This document shows positions 59,798 through 64,000 of a stretch of DNA of 64,000 nucleotides, piece by piece. The notes beneath the pieces are model-generated. The model was not told the origin of the DNA. It saw only the letters and a list, made by a program, of their open reading frames with translations, and searched no databases. A program made the position numbers and the translations under genes. Origin of the DNA: Ceriagrion tenellum (Eukaryota; Arthropoda; Insecta; Odonata; Coenagrionidae); the NCBI GenBank assembly GCA_963169105.1, contig OY720636.1, positions 74,264,123-74,328,122 on the forward strand. Reading direction: 5' to 3'. Position 1 is the first letter of the stretch. Every line of letters starts with the position of its first letter.

Positions 59798-60416
59798 AAC
59801 AAGCTTGCGGGCCTCTGGAGTGAAACAGGGGTGCTGGGGTAGGACGGTACGCGACCTCGAAATGACCACTTTCCAACCAGTTTATGCCATTTCTGTCATA
59901 TTTAACATAAATTCTATCCATTTTCTACTTATTTTTCAACCGCAATACGCGTTTTTCGGCTATTTTTCACTCCGCTAAATCGCGTTTTACGTGTCTTTTC
60001 CGACATTTTCACACGACAGATTTTGATCACCTACCGCCTCGAGGGAGATTTATTTCTACATATTTGACGTTTTTACATGCCTCCACCTCCTATTTTTACC
60101 CTTATAATCACCAATCGACTCGAGGGAGATTTTTTTTCTAGAGAATATACGTCTCTACATGCCTCCACCTCCTATTTTTACCTTTATAATCACCAATCGA
60201 CACGAGGGAGATTTTTTTCAAGAGAATATACCTCTCTACATGCCTACACCAATTTTTAACCCTTATAATAACCAACCGTCTCGAGGGAAATTTTTTTGCT
60301 AGAGAATATGCGTTCTTTCCCATTTATTCATTTTCCAGTTTATCTCCTCTATTTTCACCTCGCGTTCCGTCCCACCCCAGCACCCCTGTTTAACTCCACA
60401 GGCCCGAAACCTTGTT
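59798..60416. mobile_element. foldback element carrying a minisatellite
   Basis: The left arm from 59798 (AACAAGCTTGCGGGCCTCTG, then AAACAGGGGTGCTGGGG) is matched by the reverse complement of the right arm ending at 60416 (AACAAGGTTTCGGGCCTGTG, then AAACAGGGGTGCTGGGG). Arms of about 65-95 bp are roughly 85 percent alike by eye. Between them lies a tandem array of 79-82 bp units. Long inverted arms around tandem repeats are typical of foldback-type elements. No target duplication was identified. Confidence 0.65.
60041..60315 (+). repeat. minisatellite, about 81-bp unit, 3.4 copies
   Basis: Units begin with GAGGGAGATTT at 60041, 60122, 60204 and 60283 (the last reads GAGGGAAATTT). They share TACATGCCT(C/A)CACC and CTTATAATCACCAA. 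Spacings are 81, 82 and 79 bp. The short open frames over this stretch are by-products of the repeat. Confidence 0.8.
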
Positions 60417-61079
60417 AACGTGGGATTTTCAAAATTTCGCGGTTTTCCGCCAGTTCTCGGTATGTGACAGATGCTAAATTCCCTCCATAGCTGCGCCATC
60501 TAGAAAAAATTTCCAATATGGCCGCCGAAACCTATACCTCCCATTTCTAAAATTATGGGTAAAAAAAATTAAAGTGCAGGCTAGGGACCTGTTCCGAACA
60601 TCCACCATCATTCTTTACAGAGATACACCAAGGACAACTATAGTTTAACTACTCATGAATAATATGGCAAGAGCATCCACAATACTTTGGAGCCAGGTTA
60701 AAATTGATCCAATCCATACTCCATCCAGCCTAAGCTTATTAGAGCGATGAATAATTTTATTCAATCCAACCTCTTGTCGTAGCCACTACGTACCGTAGTA
60801 GTACACCAAAAAAACCTTGTTTGCCCCACAGTTGAACTTCGAAAAAATTGCATGGCGATGAAATAGTAACATATGGGTACCACTGAGTGTCATTATTCAT
60901 TCTAAAATGGAAGAAGATAGCAGATGGTCAATCGCATTACTAGAATTAATAAATATATAGGCCCACTTTGGATGTAGCCGAGCAAAATTATAACATCAGA
61001 ACTACCTACTTGGCTAAAATTAATTAACTATTATTGTTATTATCTCATTCAAACTAATGTCAATGCAGCCCGCCTCTGC
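60417..61079. other. no feature recognised
   Basis: Spacer upstream of Tbp with no open frame or repeat that I can support. Confidence 0.3.
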
Positions 61080-61359
61080 CGGTTCTTTTTCTGCATGGAA
61101 TGATGGGAAACGTAAACGACCGAAACATGTGATACACGCGTTGCGTTATTCATTATAAATTTTGCAATGGCGATCGTGCATATTGACGGTTGTGGTTAGG
61201 CGGTGAGGCTTGTAGTTAGTCGTGTAGCCACGTAATTATCGATTGCTCTGGTTCTGCAATTTTCGCAGAAGCTCAGAATGGTCTTTAGACTTATGAGTGC
61301 TGCTGTAGGATCATATTTGTAGTTTTTATTCATATTATTGTGCTGAAATACTAGTAAAC
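61080..61359 (+). promoter_or_regulatory. probable Tbp promoter and 5' UTR
   Basis: This is the interval directly upstream of the Tbp start codon and is less AT-rich than the spacer before it. TATCGAT at 61237-61243 is the core of the DRE motif used by housekeeping promoters in insects. No clear TATA box is placed where it would be expected. The transcription start is not determined. Confidence 0.35.
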
Positions 61360-62169
61360 ATGGATCAGATGCTTCCTAGTCCGGGATTTAGTATCCCTAG
61401 CATAGGGACTCCTTTACATCAACCTGAAGAGGATCAACAAATTCTCCCTCAAGCTCAACAACAGCAGCAGCAGTCACCGGCCATGCCGCACATACCAGCT
61501 CCTATGATGGCAGCCCCACATAAAAGTATGTCTTTTTCATCTGTGGGGTTTGCCACACCACAGAGTTTAATGCAACCCCAAACTCCGGTAAGGCCCTGGA
61601 TATTTGCATCAAGTTTTTATCTTCCATTTTTACGAAAAGAGATTTTTCATTATTTTTATCAATCAATTATCTTTCAGCAAAATTTAATGTCGCCTATGGT
61701 TGGTTCATCCAGCCAGTTAGCAGCCACTCCTACTATGGGACCAGCTACCCCTGGACCTATGACACCTATGACCCCAAGTTCAGCTGATCCTGGAATCGTG
61801 CCACAACTGCAGTAAGCTACTATTTGCATGCTTGAGAATAAAATTCACTTGAGAAGCATTTGTGTTGGGAAGGTTGGCACCAGTAAACCTGTCATCGGAC
61901 TTATGTTTCAATCTTAATGTTTCAGAAATATTGTAAGCACCGTGAATTTAGGATGTAAACTGGACCTGAAGAAAATTGCTCTGCATGCGCGAAATGCAGA
62001 ATATAACCCCAAGCGATTTGCTGCTGTTATCATGAGAATCCGCGAGCCAAGAACCACCGCCCTTATCTTTAGTTCTGGAAAGATGGTATGCACAGGCGCT
62101 AAGAGCGAAGAAGACTCCCGGCTTGCTGCTAGAAAATATGCTCGCATTGTGCAAAAGCTTGGTTTTCAA
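61360..62169 (+). CDS. Tbp: TATA-box-binding protein, exons 1-3 (5' part of gene)
   Basis: Exons are 61360-61587, 61678-61811 and 61926-62169, giving 202 codons. Exon 1 encodes the N-terminus MDQMLPSPGFSIPSIGTPLH, a polyglutamine run near residue 33 and SLMQPQTP. Exon 2 gives QNLMSPM and the PMTPMTPSSADPGIVPQL linker. Exon 3 gives NIVSTVNLGCKLDLKKIALH, RNAEYNPKRFAAVIMRIREP, SSGKMVCTGAKSEEDSRLAA and RKYARIVQKLGFQ, which is the first of the two direct repeats of the DNA-binding saddle. Donors and acceptors are CCG|GTAAGG and TTTCAG|CAA (phase 0), CA|GTAAGC and TTTCAG|A (phase 2), then CAA|GTAAGT (phase 0). TBP binds the TATA box within TFIID and also serves pol I and pol III. The second saddle repeat lies beyond the right edge. 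The frame is also open through intron 1, and after 62169 it reads 129 bases into intron 3 before a stop. Confidence 0.95.
61588..61677 (+). other. Tbp: Tbp intron 1: 90 bp, in frame and stop-free
   Basis: The intron has a standard donor (GTAAGG) and acceptor (TATCTTTCAG), is a multiple of three, and has no in-frame stop. If retained it would add 30 residues of hydrophobic character (YLPFLR, HYFYQSII) between QTP and QNL. Known insect TBPs run straight from MQPQTP into Q-rich sequence, so I treat it as an intron. Confidence 0.85.
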
Positions 62170-64000
62170 GTAAGTGTAGTCAATCCTTTTGAATTGCCCA
62201 TTGTATTTACTAATGCAATCGATCATCAGGTCCAAGTTGTAAAACATATGCATGAAGCGCAGAGGGTTATAATCACACCTGAAGTTTTAATTTTGTAAAA
62301 TTTGCTGATGGCGGAACCAGCTTCACAAAAGTAAACCGGTAATTTTCATTTCCCTTTCCATTTTTCTCTGTTACAAGCGTTCCCACCCAATGAAATGTTT
62401 TTTCTATGCCCCATGCTCGGGCTACAATTTCCTTTCTCTTAAAAGGAGAACATGTACATGTGTCATAGTAAAAGGAAAGGGCATAAATTCTATTAAGGTA
62501 AACGTACCATTGCCTGACCCTGAACCTGTAGCTGACCCTGATTTACTTAAAATGTAATAGCAAGAATCAAAAACACTTAAATTGTAAGCTCCAGCCCTCT
62601 AACTAATTACCAGAATGTTTATTTGCTCTAAGCACAGTTGACATGGCAGCATAGTTGGTAGTTCATTTGCAGCAGTTGTTGTTCAGTGCTGACTACAACT
62701 TCTGTCAACTTTCTTGCCATTTGTAAAGGGTTTCTATAAGAGGTAAGCTGGTTTTTGTTAGTGTTTTGTTATGCTTATTTTTGTATGAACTGTGACATTA
62801 TTACTTCTATGGGCAAATGAGGACTTTTCTAATAGGATTTGATTACTTCATAAGCTTAAGAAGCTGTTTTACATTTTATTAAGGGGGTGTCAGGTTAACA
62901 TACCATGATGGAATCACATGCACTTGTAGCTGACCCCTGGGTCAGGCAATGGTGCAATTCATATTTTTTTGTTTTTTTTTTTTGGGCAACCTATCCTAAA
63001 AAAGGTTTTCAACCTACTCAGTTCGTGTCAACTTCATATAATAATAAGAACTAAAAGCTGACCCCCCAGGTCAGCTACTGGAGCATGGTCGGTTTTTGGT
63101 GCACCTTTACCTGACACTTGGGTTGACTCACTTTATTTTTAATAATTATGTAGTATTTGTGTTCTTGTTATTATATATATGCCAAAATACATGTCACCCT
63201 TTTTTGATAGTGTGGATAATTCTTATACCTATTACCTAAGTTTTATATTGTAAGATTTGTTATTTATATAACTGTAGGAATATAACTAGTAGGGTCAGCT
63301 ACTAGATCCTCGTGGGTCAGCTTTAAGGCCATGCAGAATTTCATGGGTCAGGTAAGGGGGCATTTCAAGCATATTTTAAAAGTAAAAAACTCATATTTAT
63401 GTTTAGTTCATATTTTGAACAAAAGCATAATCTTAGAAATGAGATTTCAAATCAATCGTTAATGTTGCAATAAATTTTATGGGTATAAAAATTGATTTTA
63501 CATGCATTTAAATGCAGGAACATAGCCTTAATGGGTCAGGCATTGGTACGTTTACCTTATATATTAAAAAATGGAAAAAATGTTCTTTCAGATAGAGCAC
63601 AAACATGGTAAGCCACATTGCAATGTTTTGGATTAGCACATTCAGATTTGTCCTGGGAAACAATTTCTATCAGTAACTCTGAATTGCCTCTCAGGCTAGT
63701 AAAAATATAAATGCCAGATAGGTTGATTCTGCTGGATAACAGAAATCTTCTTTATAATTTTCTGATTTTGCCAAATCATTCCCTTCTTCTTGTCATATCA
63801 GCACTAGTAAATTGTACAATGGAGCGACATGGCTGTAAGGCTCTACATATTCAAGTTCTATGCACCAGTGCAATTGCTTCACTTTTGCACTTCCTTGTAG
63901 TGACAAGAACAGCCAACTTGGCCAAACTTAAAATCCGTCCCGCATCACCATTAAAGTGTGCACAAAACTAATTCTCGCATCATTCATATGTTCATGAACA
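62170..64000 (+). other. Tbp: Tbp intron 3 (continues past the window)
   Basis: No sequence resembling the second TBP repeat (AKFLDFK, NMVGSCD) was found before the window end, so the next exon lies outside. Most of this interval is a transposable-element-like repeat at 62495-63559. The open frame at 63711-63971 is not recognised. Confidence 0.75.
62495..63559. mobile_element. 1065-bp unclassified DNA element with TGACCC repeats
   Basis: The left end AAGGTAAACGTACCATTGCC and the right end read inward, AAGGTAAACGTACCAATGCC, are inverted repeats; with the following TGACCC they extend to 26 bp with one mismatch. The outer flanks are TATT and ATAT, so a TA- or TTAA/TTAT-type target is possible but unresolved. 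The motif TGACCC / GGGTCA recurs in both orientations, often as GTAGCTGACCC or GGGTCAGCTAC, near 62515, 62530, 62937, 63060, 63073, 63292, 63317, 63352 and 63533. There is no coding capacity. It sits wholly inside Tbp intron 3. Confidence 0.7.

Noticed and set aside
61360..61815. Single 151-codon Tbp frame without a first intron
   Set aside because: It would insert a 30-residue segment absent from known TBPs, between perfect splice sites; the spliced form restores the family's sequence.
1..64000. CRISPR arrays, operons, rRNA genes or phage modules
   Set aside because: None seen. The window is eukaryotic in gene structure and repeat content; the short direct repeats found are target duplications or a minisatellite.

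Overview
The window looks like a repeat-rich, AT-rich arthropod nuclear genome, most likely an insect. Three things support this. There are spliced genes with GT..AG introns. The TATA-box-binding protein has an insect-type N-terminus (start MDQMLPSPGFSIPSIGTPLH, a short polyglutamine run and a PMTPMTP-rich linker). The repeats are old and diverse: LINEs, tRNA-derived SINEs, hAT, pogo/Tigger and Harbinger-like DNA elements, and foldbacks. Nothing prokaryotic or organellar was seen.

Only two host genes are recognised, and both are cut by the window edges. On the minus strand, 7356-7485 is the first coding exon of an ABCG-type ABC transporter. It sits in a GC- and CpG-rich patch (about 7340-7870), and the rest of the gene lies beyond the left edge. 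On the plus strand, 61360-62169 holds the first three coding exons of Tbp. The second half of the TBP saddle lies beyond the right edge. The roughly 53 kb between them holds no gene I can support and is mostly mobile-element debris.

Layout from left to right: a hAT-like short element (2.3-2.6 kb); a SINE (3.1 kb); a foldback with a hammerhead-like core (5.4-5.6 kb); the ABCG exon (7.4 kb); a 229-bp foldback (8.3-8.5 kb); a 5'-inverted LINE with perfect 16-bp target duplications (8.5-11.7 kb); SINEs and tRNA-like fragments (11.9-15.9 kb); a 685-bp hAT-type element (17.6-18.3 kb); a second hammerhead-like foldback, a Harbinger-like MITE and a foldback fragment (20.8-21.8 kb); a LINE 3' fragment (25.7 kb); a SINE (32 kb); a Penelope-like fragment and a SINE cluster with a head-to-head pair (33.2-35.2 kb); a TA-flanked MITE (38.2 kb); a decayed ZMYM1-like hAT transposase (47.4-49.9 kb) plus a displaced fragment (50.3-50.7 kb); a nearly complete Tigger element (52.6-55.1 kb); two short elements (55.4-56.1 kb); a decayed LINE (56.4-59.3 kb); a foldback carrying a minisatellite (59.8-60.4 kb); and Tbp, whose third intron carries a 1.07-kb element full of TGACCC motifs.

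No multi-gene system is visible. The most informative signals are the LINE insertion, which records twin-primed reverse transcription, and the two foldback elements that share a hammerhead-like core and have target duplications of variable length. Also notable are a near-intact Tigger with one frameshift, and a 90-bp Tbp intron that is a multiple of three and has no in-frame stop. All calls come from reading the sequence; no alignment or database search was run.
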